Assembly (NCBI GenBank): GCA_023428905.1
Contig: JAEYWP010000004.1
Coordinates: forward strand, 558,001-622,000
Origin: Verrucomicrobiota bacterium
GTDB lineage: Bacteria > Verrucomicrobiota > Verrucomicrobiia > Opitutales > Opitutaceae
DNA length: 64,000 nucleotides
Reading direction: 5' to 3'
The position numbers and the translations under genes are program-made. The notes under the pieces are model-generated. The model was given only the letters and a program-made list of their open reading frames with translations. It was not told the DNA's origin and made no database searches. Positions within the stretch are counted from its first letter, which is position 1, and every line of letters starts with the position of its first letter. Below, piece after piece: positions 27,474 to 36,908 of this stretch.

Positions 27474-29350
27474 GGTGTGTGGGAAAGTCGAAGTTCGATC
27501 CAGAAACGGGTGCCCCGGCCCTCCAGCGAGTCGACGCCGACTCTGCCGCCCATCCGTTCCATCGCTTTTCGGACGATGGCCAGGCCGATCCCGGTGCCTT
27601 CGTACAGTTCGGGACGGTGGAGTCGTTGGAACATGCCGAAGAGCCGCTTTTGCGCCTCGGCTGGGATGCCGATGCCGTTGTCCTCAATCCAGAGGCGGAC
27701 GGCGGGTTCCTCGGCCGGGGCGTCAGGTGCAGGTTCGCTGTGGATACGGACCTGGGGGACCTGTCCGGGCTTCACGAACTTGACCGCGTTGCCGAGGAGG
27801 TTCGAGAACACCTGGGTGAGCGCGGCGGTGTTGCCGTTGACGCGCGGCAGCGGGCCCTCCAATCGGATGCGGCTTTGGTGCGCCTGCAGATTTGGATACG
27901 TGGCGATGATGTTCTCCAGCAGCTGCTGGGTGTCGACCGGCTCCAGCTGGATTTCCTGGCGCACCACCCGGCTGTAGTTGAGGACGTCCTGAATGAGTTG
28001 GTCCAGCCGGTCCGCCGAGGCGACGATTCGCTGCAGAAAGGTCTGTGCCTCGGAATCGAGGGCGGAACCGTGTTCCTCGATCAAAAGCCTGGAGTAACCC
28101 TGCATGCTGCGGAGCGGCGCGCGCATGTCGTGCGCGATGCTGTAGGAGAAGGCCTCCAGTTCGCCCACGGCTTCGCGCAGCTTGGCGGTGCGCTCCTCGA
28201 CGCGGGTTTCGAGGGTTCGGCTGTACTGCTCGAGCTCGGCGTGCGCCTGGGAGAGGGACGCTTCAATCCGCCGGCGGTCCGTCAGGTCCATCACCAGCAC
28301 CACCACGCCGAGGGTTTCGCCGGCGTCGGAGATGTGCGGGATGTAGTCGGCGTGAATCCAGCGCGCCCCGCCCGAGGTGTAGGGCGCCTCGACTTCGAAG
28401 GTGCTGGTTTCCCCCTGGAGGGCGCGCTCAAAATAGGGACGCACCCGCTCGAACGTGGTTGTGCCGAGCACCTCCGCCATGGTCCGCCCCAAGTAGTGCT
28501 CTTTTGGATGCCCAAACCAGACCTGGTATTGCTGGTTGACGAAACGGTACCGGGTGGCGGGGTCGATGTAGGAGATGAGCGCCGGCGTGGCATCCGTCAC
28601 CAGACGCAGCTGCTGCTCGGCGCGCCGCGTGCTTTCCGCCTCTGCGGCCAGGCGGTTTTGCGATTCCTGCACCGCGTCCAGCATGTGGTTGAAGGCGGTG
28701 GCGAGAACATCAAGCTCGTCGGTTCCGGGACGGTCCACGCGCACACGGTAATTCTTGTGGTCAGCGACCGCCGCGGCGGTTTCAGCCAATCGCAGAACCG
28801 GAGTCGAGATCCGGCGCTCCAGGATGCGGCCGATGACCACCCCGAGGACACCCGAGGCGAGCACGATGGCGAGGCCCGCCAGGACGTAGGAACGCATGTG
28901 TACATACCAGGGCCTTAGGTCCCAGCGAAGAAACAGCGTCCCGTACACACGTTCCGCCTGCACCACCGGTTCAAAGATCGCGAGACGGCCGGGTTCCCTC
29001 ACCACTCCGGTCGGCCCGGGCGCCGTGGGAAGCGGCCGGGATGAGGTAGCCGAGCGATAGACCGCGAACGTTTTTCCCTCGCGGTCGAAAAGGACCGCAT
29101 CCCGGACGGATGCTTCTGCCCGAAGGGTCGAGAGCACGCGTTGGGCGTCCTCTGCGTTGAGAAAGGCCAGGGCGGGCGAACTGTTTTCAGCCACCAGACC
29201 CGCCGCCGTTTCCAGCCTCTCGGTCTGGTCCTTAAGGGAGAGCTTCCATTCCAGGAGCGTGAACACACCCACACTCAGGGCGACCGCGAGAATCGTGGGG
29301 ACGAGAATGGCGGAGTGGAGCCGTTGCCGGATGGAATGACTGCGGACCAT
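27470..29350 (-). CDS. CHASE8-HAMP-PAS sensor histidine kinase
   Basis: This is a 626-residue inner-membrane kinase. TM1 is at about 12-33, followed by a periplasmic CHASE8-like domain to about 150 (GLVAENSSPALAFLNAEDAQ, DAVLFDREGKTFAVYRS), the domain found in YfiN. TM2 (about 155-176), HAMP (about 177-230), PAS (about 243-360), a coiled coil, HisKA with phospho-accepting His407 (FSYSIAHDMRAPL) and a HATPase domain (NLLGNAVKF, DNGIGIP, GTGIGLAI) follow. ATG 29350 is the first Met before TM1. It heads the operon kinase-receiver-TonB receptor-YfiR, so YfiR is the likely periplasmic ligand of its CHASE8 domain. Confidence 0.92.
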   Translation of the reverse strand: MVRSHSIRQRLHSAILVPTILAVALSVGVFTLLEWKLSLKDQTERLETAAGLVAENSSPALAFLNAEDAQRVLSTLRAEASVRDAVLFDREGKTFAVYRSATSSRPLPTAPGPTGVVREPGRLAIFEPVVQAERVYGTLFLRWDLRPWYVHMRSYVLAGLAIVLASGVLGVVIGRILERRISTPVLRLAETAAAVADHKNYRVRVDRPGTDELDVLATAFNHMLDAVQESQNRLAAEAESTRRAEQQLRLVTDATPALISYIDPATRYRFVNQQYQVWFGHPKEHYLGRTMAEVLGTTTFERVRPYFERALQGETSTFEVEAPYTSGGARWIHADYIPHISDAGETLGVVVLVMDLTDRRRIEASLSQAHAELEQYSRTLETRVEERTAKLREAVGELEAFSYSIAHDMRAPLRSMQGYSRLLIEEHGSALDSEAQTFLQRIVASADRLDQLIQDVLNYSRVVRQEIQLEPVDTQQLLENIIATYPNLQAHQSRIRLEGPLPRVNGNTAALTQVFSNLLGNAVKFVKPGQVPQVRIHSEPAPDAPAEEPAVRLWIEDNGIGIPAEAQKRLFGMFQRLHRPELYEGTGIGLAIVRKAMERMGGRVGVDSLEGRGTRFWIELRLSHTP

Positions 29351-29635
29351 GGGGCGCGTTCGTCTCAAACCCAAGCACCACACGCCGAAAGGCTGGCCGG
29401 GGAGGATAGCGTGCGTAGCGGCAGATTGGGCACCACGCCAAATTACGCGCAGGACACTGTGGCGGAGCAAGTCGCCACTGGCACACCCTCAAGCGGCACG
29501 CCCGGGAGGAACCCTAGGAAAAACTCCGGCGATCAGACTGGGGAGCATGCCGGATGTCGACCGCTGTCGTCGTCGAGTACGCGCCAAGGCGGATTAGGCA
29601 CGCGGGATCGCGTTTTTAGGGCGCGTGCAAAGCGC
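29351..29635. other. Intergenic region upstream of the kinase operon
   Basis: These 285 bases separate the kinase operon from the next minus-strand gene and must hold the operon promoter. GTGGCG-GAGCAAGT-CGCCAC (29459-29478) is a 6-base-pair inverted repeat and TTGGCG-like elements lie nearby, but no promoter is convincing. No riboswitch was recognised. Confidence 0.4.
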
Positions 29636-31024
29636 TTAGCGTGTGGCGAGGACGTCGGCGGGCTGAAGACGTAGGATGAGGTCCCCTGCCAGGTTCATGG
29701 CCAGCCGGATGTCATCGGAATTCCCCGTGGCTCGCACGACCAGCAGCATCCCGCGCCGGCCGACGTCGCGTACCATAAAGGCTTGGTCGAGCATCTCGCC
29801 GTCGATCTGCAGACCGCGGGCCGCTGCGATCGCGATGCCATCGGTGAGGGCGTGGACGGTTTCGAGTTCGGGCTGCTTCTCGATGTAGTCCTCAAGCAAG
29901 GACGCCGCAAACGCCTCCGGTGTCGCGTCGGTGGGCCGCAGGTCCAGGTTGATCTGCATCCGGCCCCCGCCGTCAAAGACCAGCGTGCGTCGGCCGTCGT
30001 CGATCACGTGCCAGCCGTAGGGAATTTCGAAACTCGCCTCAACTGCTCCAGCACCGACGGTGACAGCTTTGCGATCATCGTCGCAGGAGAGAAGGTTTGG
30101 CATCAGGCCGACCCCGCGGTCGCGGAGATTCTGATTGATCGGGTGCTCGAGATTTGTGGCGCTGTCATCCGCGGCGAGGACGAGCTCCGCCCACTCTTGA
30201 GGTTCGAGCAGCAGGGTTTCCTGCGGTGACGGCGCCGAATTCTCCGCGGCGGCGTGCGGTGTGGACGCCGGCTCCGCGGTCGCGGCGGTCGTTGACATCG
30301 CACTGTTCGCGCCAGGGCCCTTGTCTCCCCCTCGGGCTCCCTGCGCCTCGATGCCCAGGGCGACGCTTTGACCACCGTCCTCCACGATTTCAAACGAGTG
30401 GATCATTCGCGCCAGGCCGTCGGCCGCAGCGCTCCAGAGTTGCACCGGAGCCATGGCGGTGAGGTTAAAAAGTCGCCCACCGTTTTCGATCAGCACCAGG
30501 CGCATCCGCATGGTGAGGCCCTCCCCCTGCTGAAGAGCGTCGCAACAGACACCGCGCAAGACGCCGATCTGAACGGCTTCAATCGCACCGGCATCAAAGC
30601 CCTCTTCCTGAGCGAGGTACTCGAGCCATTGGGCGACGTTGCCATCGGAGTAGGCGGGTCGCGCGGAGACGGTGAAGACCACCGGACCGTAATTGGCGAT
30701 CATGACGCCCAGCGGGAGAAAACGTCGCAGGTTCTCGAGGTCGACGTCCTCTTCCGGCAGTTGTGCAGCGACAAAGTCGGCAGGAGCTTGGAAGCGGCAG
30801 GAGAGGAACGGGCGACCCGGGGGCACGAGGGTGTGAGAGCGCAGGTCGGAGGACATGGTGTGTGAGGCGTAGGCGGGTGCGGGGACGGTGGAGGACGGCA
30901 TGCCGATAAGATCGGCAACGGGCTGGGCGATAAGGAGGAGGGCTCCGGCCGTGACCAGGCGCCAGAGGCGACGGCTGAGCGGAGCCGAAAGTCTGGGTAG
31001 AGCGAGAAGCGCGGTGTGGGCCAT
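29636..31024 (-). CDS. Exported or membrane-anchored hypothetical protein with two similar halves
   Basis: This 462-residue protein is not recognised. A basic start and one hydrophobic segment (about 16-38) anchor or export it. Two beta-rich segments, about 70-215 and 315-460, seem related. Each begins with a 'FxxPxxw'-type strand, continues with a Gly-rich strand and a helix, and ends in a helix about (LA)R/MNLAG-ILRxQP. The pattern recalls the PsbP/DcrB (DUF1795) fold, but this is a guess. They are joined by a low-complexity Ala/Thr/Ser/Pro linker. ATG 31024 is the first Met before the hydrophobic segment. Confidence 0.6.
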   Translation of the reverse strand: MAHTALLALPRLSAPLSRRLWRLVTAGALLLIAQPVADLIGMPSSTVPAPAYASHTMSSDLRSHTLVPPGRPFLSCRFQAPADFVAAQLPEEDVDLENLRRFLPLGVMIANYGPVVFTVSARPAYSDGNVAQWLEYLAQEEGFDAGAIEAVQIGVLRGVCCDALQQGEGLTMRMRLVLIENGGRLFNLTAMAPVQLWSAAADGLARMIHSFEIVEDGGQSVALGIEAQGARGGDKGPGANSAMSTTAATAEPASTPHAAAENSAPSPQETLLLEPQEWAELVLAADDSATNLEHPINQNLRDRGVGLMPNLLSCDDDRKAVTVGAGAVEASFEIPYGWHVIDDGRRTLVFDGGGRMQINLDLRPTDATPEAFAASLLEDYIEKQPELETVHALTDGIAIAAARGLQIDGEMLDQAFMVRDVGRRGMLLVVRATGNSDDIRLAMNLAGDLILRLQPADVLATR

Positions 31025-31155
31025 CGGTACGCCTCCATCCTGCCGCAGTGGACGTCGCCGGGCTATGGGCCGACCGGACGGGGGCCGGAAGGCGAAGGGG
31101 GTGTGCGATGGTTTAACGATTGATCCGGCCGCTTCGAAAACCTTGCATCGGCCCC

Positions 31156-31689
31156 ATGCGGACCTGGAGCAGTTGGCTGGCGATCGGAATTCTGTTGTTG
31201 GGCGCTGCCTCACTCGGTGCGCAGCCGGAAAGCGCGGGCGCCGGGGGCCTCCGCCGCGACTTATCGCCAGAAGAGTTCGAACGGGCCGGGTTGAACAAAC
31301 TTTCCCCCGAGGAGCTCGCCTACCTCGAGTCGCGGGTGAAGGTGCGTGCTCCGGCAGGCGGCGCGCCTGATCAGGTTGCGACCCCGGTAGCTGAACTGCC
31401 TCAGGGAGAGGAGGCGTTTGGTAGGGACGAGGAGATGCAGCGGGCGGTGACCACGCTCCAACGTGTGCCCGAAGAAATCCGCAGCCGGATCCGGGGTGAG
31501 TTCAAGGGCTGGCGCGGGAAAACCCGCTTCACGCTCGAGAACGGTCAGGTCTGGGAGCAGACGGGCAGCGGGGTTTTTGCCCTGATCGCGGATTCGCCTG
31601 CGGTGACGATCCGGCGGGGCGCGTTTGGCACCTACTTCCTCAAGGTCGACGGCTACAACAGCCGTACCAAGGTGGCACGGATCCAGTGA
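31156..31689 (+). CDS. Exported hypothetical protein
   Basis: This 177-residue protein has a signal peptide (about 1-22, cut near LGAQ), a charged helical middle section (SPEEFERAGLNKLSPEELAYLE) and a small C-terminal beta-domain (about 105-175: FKGWRGKTRFTLENGQVWEQ, VTIRRGAFGTYFLKV). The C-terminal part resembles short SH3-like domains found in many uncharacterised periplasmic proteins of Gram-negative bacteria. ATG 31156 is preferred over the in-frame upstream Met at 31120 because it directly precedes the signal. The gene ends 3 bases before the convergent SNF2 gene. Function is unknown. Confidence 0.65.
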   Translation: MRTWSSWLAIGILLLGAASLGAQPESAGAGGLRRDLSPEEFERAGLNKLSPEELAYLESRVKVRAPAGGAPDQVATPVAELPQGEEAFGRDEEMQRAVTTLQRVPEEIRSRIRGEFKGWRGKTRFTLENGQVWEQTGSGVFALIADSPAVTIRRGAFGTYFLKVDGYNSRTKVARIQ

Positions 31690-31692
31690 GCC

Positions 31693-34188
31693 TCAGCCCG
31701 TCAGCAGTGCCTTGAGGTCGCCCAGGCTGATGGTGGCGCTCACCGCGTCGCTTGCCTCAAAGACATCGGCCAGCAGCGCCCGTTTGGACTCCTGCAGCTG
31801 CAGGACCTTTTCTTCCACGGTGCCCGCGCAGATCAGCTTGTAGCTGGTGACCACGCGGCTTTGCCCGATGCGATGTGCGCGGTCGGTGGCCTGGGCTTCC
31901 ACCGCGGGGTTCCACCACGGATCAAAATGAACGACCGTGTCCGCGGCAGTGAGGTTGAGGCCGGTGCCGCCCGCCTTCAGCGAAATGAGGAAGACGGGAA
32001 TGTCGGACGACTGGTTAAAGCGATCGACCTCGGCCTGTCGCGCGCGCACCGTGAGGGACCCATCCAGATAGCAGAACGGCATTTCCTGCGCCTCCAGTTC
32101 CGCCCGCAGCAAGCCCAGCAGCGAGGTGAATTGCGAGAACACCAGCAGCCGGTGGCCGTCGTCGATCGCCTCGGCCAACAGCTCGCGGAACGTCTCCAGC
32201 TTCGCGGAATCCGCCGCCGAGGTGCGCGAGGCGTTACTGCGGTCGCCCGGCGCAGCGGACGCAGCGCCGCCGGGAAGGAGTCGAGGATCGCAGCAGACCT
32301 GACGCAGCCGCAGGAGTTGGGTGAGCGTGGCGAGCCGGAGTGCGTTTTCCGACGCACCCTTGGCCTCCAGGTCCAGCAGAGCGCGCTCCGACTCCTCCTG
32401 TACCCGGCGGTACACTGCACTCTGCGCCGGGCTGAGTTCGCAGTAGAGCACCTGTTCAATTTTCGGCGGCAACTCTGGAGCCACCGCCTGTTTGGTGCGG
32501 CGCAGGATGTAGCGAGCGGTCTTTGCGCGCAGTCGTTCATCGAACCACGCGCGTTCGTCGCCACGCGTGCCGGTGGGGACCTTTTCCACGAAGCCGGGCA
32601 TCAGGATCTCAAAGAGCGAGCGGAGATCGTCGAGGCTGTTCTCCACTGGAGTGCCGGTGAGAAGAAAACGCGCCTGCGCGCGGAGGGTCCGCAGCGCCTG
32701 GGCATTCTGGCTGCGGCGGTTTTTCAGATGCTGGGCCTCATCGGCCACGAGGCAGGCACACTCAAGCCCTTCGAATAGCTCGCGGTCGCGGGTGAGCGTG
32801 CCGTAAGACGTGACGACCAGGTCATGCCGACTGGCCTGGTCTGCGTCCACCAGCCGTCGGTCGCCATGATGAACGAACACCACGAGCTGTGGCGCGAAAC
32901 GCGCGGCCTCGCGGCGCCAGTTCTCCACCAGCGACGCGGGGCAGACCACGAGCGAAGGCAGACGGGGTGCCGGAGCGGCCTGGCGCGCATGGACGGCGGA
33001 GAGAACGGCGAGTGCCTGCAGGGTCTTGCCCAGTCCCATCTCGTCGGCGAGGACGCCGCCGAGGCGGTTCTGAAACAGGTGCCAGAGCCAGGCGGCGCCG
33101 ATCCGCTGGTAGGGGCGCAACCGCTCCTCGAAGTCCGGTGGGAGGGGAGCTGGACGCAGTTTCGTCAGGTCACGCAGAGCCTCGCTGCGCGCCTTCCACG
33201 CCGCCGGCGGCTGGAAGTGGGGGGCGAGCTCCTCCAGGATTTCCTCCGCCTCGGCCAGCCGCGCTGTACCCATGCGGTGGGTACGCCGGGTGGTCATGCC
33301 TCCGCCGGCCAGATCGCCCGCGAGGGCGCGCTGTGCCCGGGCAAGGCGGTCGACCTGACTGGGATCGATCAGGAACACACGGCCGCCCTCCTCCACGTAG
33401 CCGCGGTTGGAGGCGGCGGCGGCAAGGAGTTGCTCTTCGGGTACGCGGCCGGCGCGCAGCGCGACGGTGACGTTGAACCCGTTTCCGTTGTCGACGGCAT
33501 CGCAGACAATTTCCGCCTCCTGGAGCTTCGCGGTGTTTCGCTCGAAGTTCTCGGTGAACTCGGCCCGGAATTCGTCCCGCAGCCGGGCGCGCTGGGAGGC
33601 GAGGAAGTTGAGCACCTTGTGACGGTCCCGCAGCCACCACTTGCGGTTGGAGGGCTCCAGAACGAAGCCGCCTGCCTTCAGCAGCTCGACTGCCGCAGGG
33701 TAGCTGGCGCTTTCCCGTGAGGGCAGGGTGACTGCCAGGAAGTGCTCGGAGCCGTCAATTGTCAGCGAGGCGCCGGAAACCCGTGTCTGCGTCGCCGGTA
33801 TATCGATACGCCGGTCGCCGGCGGGTCGCACCGGCGGTCGCGCCGGGGTCGTCTCCTTCGCCGGTGCCGGTGAGGCAGGTGGAGCTTCGTCGAGGTGCTC
33901 GCTGACCCCGCGCAGGCGGGGACCCACCCAGAGGAGCGGGACGGCGGGTTGGTTGACCCAGGAAAAGACCGGGCGGCCCGAAAGGCTGGACACCAGCTGG
34001 CGCAGTTGCGCGCGGGTCAGCTGTACAAAAGCCGGGGGCTCGGGTGTGCGACACCAGCTCTGGAGCAGGGCAAGGGCGGGGAGGAGGTCGGGCGGGGGTG
34101 GGCTGCTGACATCCACCTCCACCTTGACGGCCACCGCATCGCGGGCGGCGGCGGCGGGCAGGTTGGGGGGCAGAAGGAGGCGCAGCAT
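31693..34188 (-). CDS. SNF2-family DNA-dependent ATPase/helicase
   Basis: This is an 831-residue protein. The N-terminal 370 residues hold no standard domain beyond a bacterial SNF2-associated region. The ATPase core then shows Walker A DEMGLGKT, SYGTL, DEAQ (VADEAQHLKN) and GTPVEN, followed by the helicase C half with CYLDGS, SLKAGGTGLNL and DRAHRIGQ. Such proteins use ATP to move along duplex DNA and remodel protein-DNA or transcription complexes. ATG 34188 is the first Met giving a sensible N-terminus. It lies 43 bases after the deacetylase gene and could be transcribed with the glycan operon upstream. Confidence 0.88.
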   Translation of the reverse strand: MLRLLLPPNLPAAAARDAVAVKVEVDVSSPPPPDLLPALALLQSWCRTPEPPAFVQLTRAQLRQLVSSLSGRPVFSWVNQPAVPLLWVGPRLRGVSEHLDEAPPASPAPAKETTPARPPVRPAGDRRIDIPATQTRVSGASLTIDGSEHFLAVTLPSRESASYPAAVELLKAGGFVLEPSNRKWWLRDRHKVLNFLASQRARLRDEFRAEFTENFERNTAKLQEAEIVCDAVDNGNGFNVTVALRAGRVPEEQLLAAAASNRGYVEEGGRVFLIDPSQVDRLARAQRALAGDLAGGGMTTRRTHRMGTARLAEAEEILEELAPHFQPPAAWKARSEALRDLTKLRPAPLPPDFEERLRPYQRIGAAWLWHLFQNRLGGVLADEMGLGKTLQALAVLSAVHARQAAPAPRLPSLVVCPASLVENWRREAARFAPQLVVFVHHGDRRLVDADQASRHDLVVTSYGTLTRDRELFEGLECACLVADEAQHLKNRRSQNAQALRTLRAQARFLLTGTPVENSLDDLRSLFEILMPGFVEKVPTGTRGDERAWFDERLRAKTARYILRRTKQAVAPELPPKIEQVLYCELSPAQSAVYRRVQEESERALLDLEAKGASENALRLATLTQLLRLRQVCCDPRLLPGGAASAAPGDRSNASRTSAADSAKLETFRELLAEAIDDGHRLLVFSQFTSLLGLLRAELEAQEMPFCYLDGSLTVRARQAEVDRFNQSSDIPVFLISLKAGGTGLNLTAADTVVHFDPWWNPAVEAQATDRAHRIGQSRVVTSYKLICAGTVEEKVLQLQESKRALLADVFEASDAVSATISLGDLKALLTG

Positions 34189-34231
34189 CCCGTTGAGCGT
34201 CCGACCGGTCCGACGTGAGGCGAGCGGAAAA

Positions 34232-34990
34232 TCAGGCGGAATATGCGGGGGCGTGGGCCGCGGTCGCGACAATGTCGCGATAGGTCGCCGAGAGCCGCCC
34301 GGCCTGCAGGCCGCGCCTGGTTTCGCGGAGGATTTGTTTCCAGATCGCGGGATACGCGATGTCGCCGGGATGCAGGCTGATACGCAGGAAGGGACGTCTC
34401 CGCTGCCGTCGCGCCAGCGGGGGATTCCACGCGAGGGAGCACACCCGCCGCCAGCCACTGCGGGTGCTATAACAGAGGCTGGTGCTGCGGATGGGCGCCG
34501 CGCGGTGGTGCAGAGGAAGGATGCAGGTGCGCGTGGTGGTGTAGGCGAAGCCTAGGTCCCGCAGCACCTCGCCGGTCTGGGGCCCCATCAGCCAGGCGGG
34601 GGCGATGAAACCGACCACCGGCCAGCCCAGACGCTCGAACAAGGCGCGCCCGGTGGCGATGCGTATCCGCGTCTCCTGGACACCGGCGATGCGGAACTCC
34701 GCCTCGGCCTGGGTATAAACGCGCGTCCAGAACCAGTCGCGCGCACGCTCGTTCAGGCCCACGCAGCTGTGCGTCCAGCCGTGCAGCACGACTTCATCGC
34801 CCTCTGCGACCCACTGCGAAATCGTTTCGACAAAGCGCGAATCGTGCTCGATCGGCTCACGGTGGTGCCAGAGGGGTACGATCAACAGGCTCACTCGCCT
34901 CACGCCCGCAGCGCGCAGGTCCGCCCGCTGGCGCGCGACGGCGTCCAGGCTGCCGGGATGGACATCGTGCAGCGAGACGATGAGTTTCAT
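34232..34990 (-). CDS. DUF2334-type polysaccharide deacetylase-like protein
   Basis: This is a 252-residue protein of the NodB-like carbohydrate esterase fold. It begins KLIVSLHDVHPGSLDA, where the SxHDV Asp is the metal/catalytic position. EVVLHGWTHSC supplies the two-His metal site, and ISLHPGDI the late catalytic His. These enzymes remove acetyl groups from sugars using a bound metal; DUF2334 members are not well studied. There is no signal peptide, so it is probably cytoplasmic. Its ATG overlaps the stop of the glycosyltransferase-acetyltransferase gene (ATGA), so it is the third part of one operon. Confidence 0.85.
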   Translation of the reverse strand: MKLIVSLHDVHPGSLDAVARQRADLRAAGVRRVSLLIVPLWHHREPIEHDSRFVETISQWVAEGDEVVLHGWTHSCVGLNERARDWFWTRVYTQAEAEFRIAGVQETRIRIATGRALFERLGWPVVGFIAPAWLMGPQTGEVLRDLGFAYTTTRTCILPLHHRAAPIRSTSLCYSTRSGWRRVCSLAWNPPLARRQRRRPFLRISLHPGDIAYPAIWKQILRETRRGLQAGRLSATYRDIVATAAHAPAYSA

Positions 34991-36903
34991 GCGCGTTGGC
35001 CCGTCATTGGGGCAGGGGGAGAAGCGGCCTCCAGGCGGCCCTCGAGGCGAAGGTCGCGATAAGCGGTGCAAAGGAAAACCCGCCCGCTGTAGTGCTCGCG
35101 GTACTTCGTGACCTCGCAGCGGTTGAGGATGTTAAAACCGAAGCGGGTGAAGAGTGCTTCGCCGCGCCGGTCCTCGAAAACAACCATCTGGCCGTACACC
35201 GACGTCTCTCCACAGGCGCGCAAGTGATCGAGGAAGGCGTTGATCAGGGCCTTGGTGCCGGGAATGCTGCGGGCTCCCGCGAGGATGTTGATGTGGAAAT
35301 GCGGGGTCGCCTCGGGTCGCGGCGGTGTTTCCGATCTTCCTTTCGTAACCAGCCATCTCAGGTAACGCCGCGACGTCGCGTCGTAGCGGAAGGTGAGGGC
35401 CCGGGCCAGCGCCCGCAGCGCCACTCGGGTCCCGTGGGTGGCGAGGAAGCGCCGGCGGCGACCATAACAGCGGCAGCCGCAGAGGTAACCCTGCACTCGT
35501 CCGTCCACCTCCAGGACAAAGAAGGATTCCGGCTCCGCGTCGGTGTAATAGGCAGTCAAAAAATCAGCGAAGGTCTCCCGGTCGGCGAAGAGGGGATCGA
35601 TCGGACTGCCAAGGAATCCTGTGTCGCAGCAGATGCGACGCACGGCCTCGCGGTCGGACGGCTGGTAGCGGCGGATGATGAAGTCGCGCGCATCCGGTGC
35701 GCGGCCCGGGGTAGAGGCGGCCCGCCGCCGGTCGGGACGGGGCCTCTCCGTCACCAGCTCACGGTACACCGCCCAGAGTTCATCGAGTACGACCGGCCAG
35801 GCATACTCGCGGGAGGCGCGGGCGGAGGCGGCTAAACCGAGGGCGCGTCGGTCGCTGTGACGCATGCGCTCGATCGCCGCAGCCAGCGACGTCGGCGTGT
35901 TTTCCGCGGCCCAGAGGTCCAGGCCGGCCATGGCGTTTTCATCGAGGCAGCTGCCCCGGATGCCACAGACCGGCAGTCCAGACGCCTGGGCCTCGAGCGG
36001 AACCAGGCCGAAGGTTTCGTTGAGGCTGGGATGCACCCCCAGGTCGGCGGTGCGGTAGACGTCCGCCAGGGCGCGGGAATTGCCGAGGTGGGGCAGCCAT
36101 TGCAGGGCGCCGCCGGTCGCCTCTCGCGTATCCAGCAATTGCGCACGCCAGGGACCCTGGCCGATGCAGAGCAGGCGGTAATCGGTGGGCGAGGTGCGCC
36201 GGAGCAGTTCGAACGCGTCGAGCAGGGTGCGGATGTTTTTCTCCCCTGCCAGGCGCCCCACAAAAAGTAGGAGAAAGGAGGACCCTGGGAAACCGAGGCG
36301 GCGGCGCAACCCGGGGTTGGCGGGGCCCGGGTGGAAGGCATCCGTGTCGACCCCGAGTTTGATCGGGTGCACGTTCTCCACCCCCCAGCTCGAGAGCACG
36401 TCTCGAAGCCCCTGGGCGCAGACCAACGTGTAGTTGAAGTGGTTGTACAGATGCCGAACGTATCGGCGGGCCAGGGCGAGCACCCCGTCCCGCACCAGCG
36501 GTCCCCCAAAGCGGGTCGCGGTCCGGAGGTAGGCCTCGGGAAAATGGGAGTGGTAAAAACCCACCGTGGGCACGCCTTGGGCGCGCGCCTCGCGCAGCGC
36601 GGTCCAGGCCACCTGGTAGGGATCACCTGACTCAATCACGTCGGGGCGGGCATGGCGCAGGCAGGCGCGCACCGCCTCCTGGTTGACCAGGGCGCGGTAG
36701 CGCGAGGTTGCGCTGATCGGCGGAGACTTGATCGTGTAGGTGTGGAGTGGACCTTCCTGGGTGTAGCCGGTGGTCGCACCCGGGATGATCAGGACGTGTT
36801 CGTCGGAGGTGCGCTCGCGCACATAACGCCGCTTCTCCATGAGGTAGCGTTTTACGCCGCCCCCGTAGGGCGAATAAAACTGCGTGACGTCGCAGACTTT
36901 CAT
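34987..36903 (-). CDS. Fusion of GT4 glycosyltransferase and GNAT acetyltransferase
   Basis: This is a 638-residue two-domain protein. Residues 1-390 form a GT-B glycosyltransferase of family 4 type: FYSPYGGGVKRY at the start, a donor site with LLFVGRLAGEKN, and HPSLNETFGLVPLEAQASG with the EX7E motif. Residues about 405-638 form a GNAT domain (FIIRRYQPSDREAV, FFVLEVDGRVQGYL, LFTRFGFNIL). The enzyme presumably transfers a hexose and acetylates the product or its acceptor. It follows the MFS gene by 5 bases and overlaps the deacetylase by 4. ATG 36903 directly precedes the GT domain. Confidence 0.88.
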   Translation of the reverse strand: MKVCDVTQFYSPYGGGVKRYLMEKRRYVRERTSDEHVLIIPGATTGYTQEGPLHTYTIKSPPISATSRYRALVNQEAVRACLRHARPDVIESGDPYQVAWTALREARAQGVPTVGFYHSHFPEAYLRTATRFGGPLVRDGVLALARRYVRHLYNHFNYTLVCAQGLRDVLSSWGVENVHPIKLGVDTDAFHPGPANPGLRRRLGFPGSSFLLLFVGRLAGEKNIRTLLDAFELLRRTSPTDYRLLCIGQGPWRAQLLDTREATGGALQWLPHLGNSRALADVYRTADLGVHPSLNETFGLVPLEAQASGLPVCGIRGSCLDENAMAGLDLWAAENTPTSLAAAIERMRHSDRRALGLAASARASREYAWPVVLDELWAVYRELVTERPRPDRRRAASTPGRAPDARDFIIRRYQPSDREAVRRICCDTGFLGSPIDPLFADRETFADFLTAYYTDAEPESFFVLEVDGRVQGYLCGCRCYGRRRRFLATHGTRVALRALARALTFRYDATSRRYLRWLVTKGRSETPPRPEATPHFHINILAGARSIPGTKALINAFLDHLRACGETSVYGQMVVFEDRRGEALFTRFGFNILNRCEVTKYREHYSGRVFLCTAYRDLRLEGRLEAASPPAPMTGQRA

Positions 36904-36908
36904 GGTGG

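Noticed and set aside
25548..27977. An 809-codon open frame on the plus strand across the TonB receptor and kinase genes
   Set aside because: It is a GC-rich shadow of genes on the other strand. It lacks any domain and is rich in Gly/Arg/Val/Asp runs; both antisense genes are well supported.
29459..29560. GCCACTG-like core suggesting a cobalamin riboswitch
   Set aside because: The following GGGAAGG and B12-box (AGxCAGGAGACCTGCC) are missing, and no plus-strand gene is within reach.
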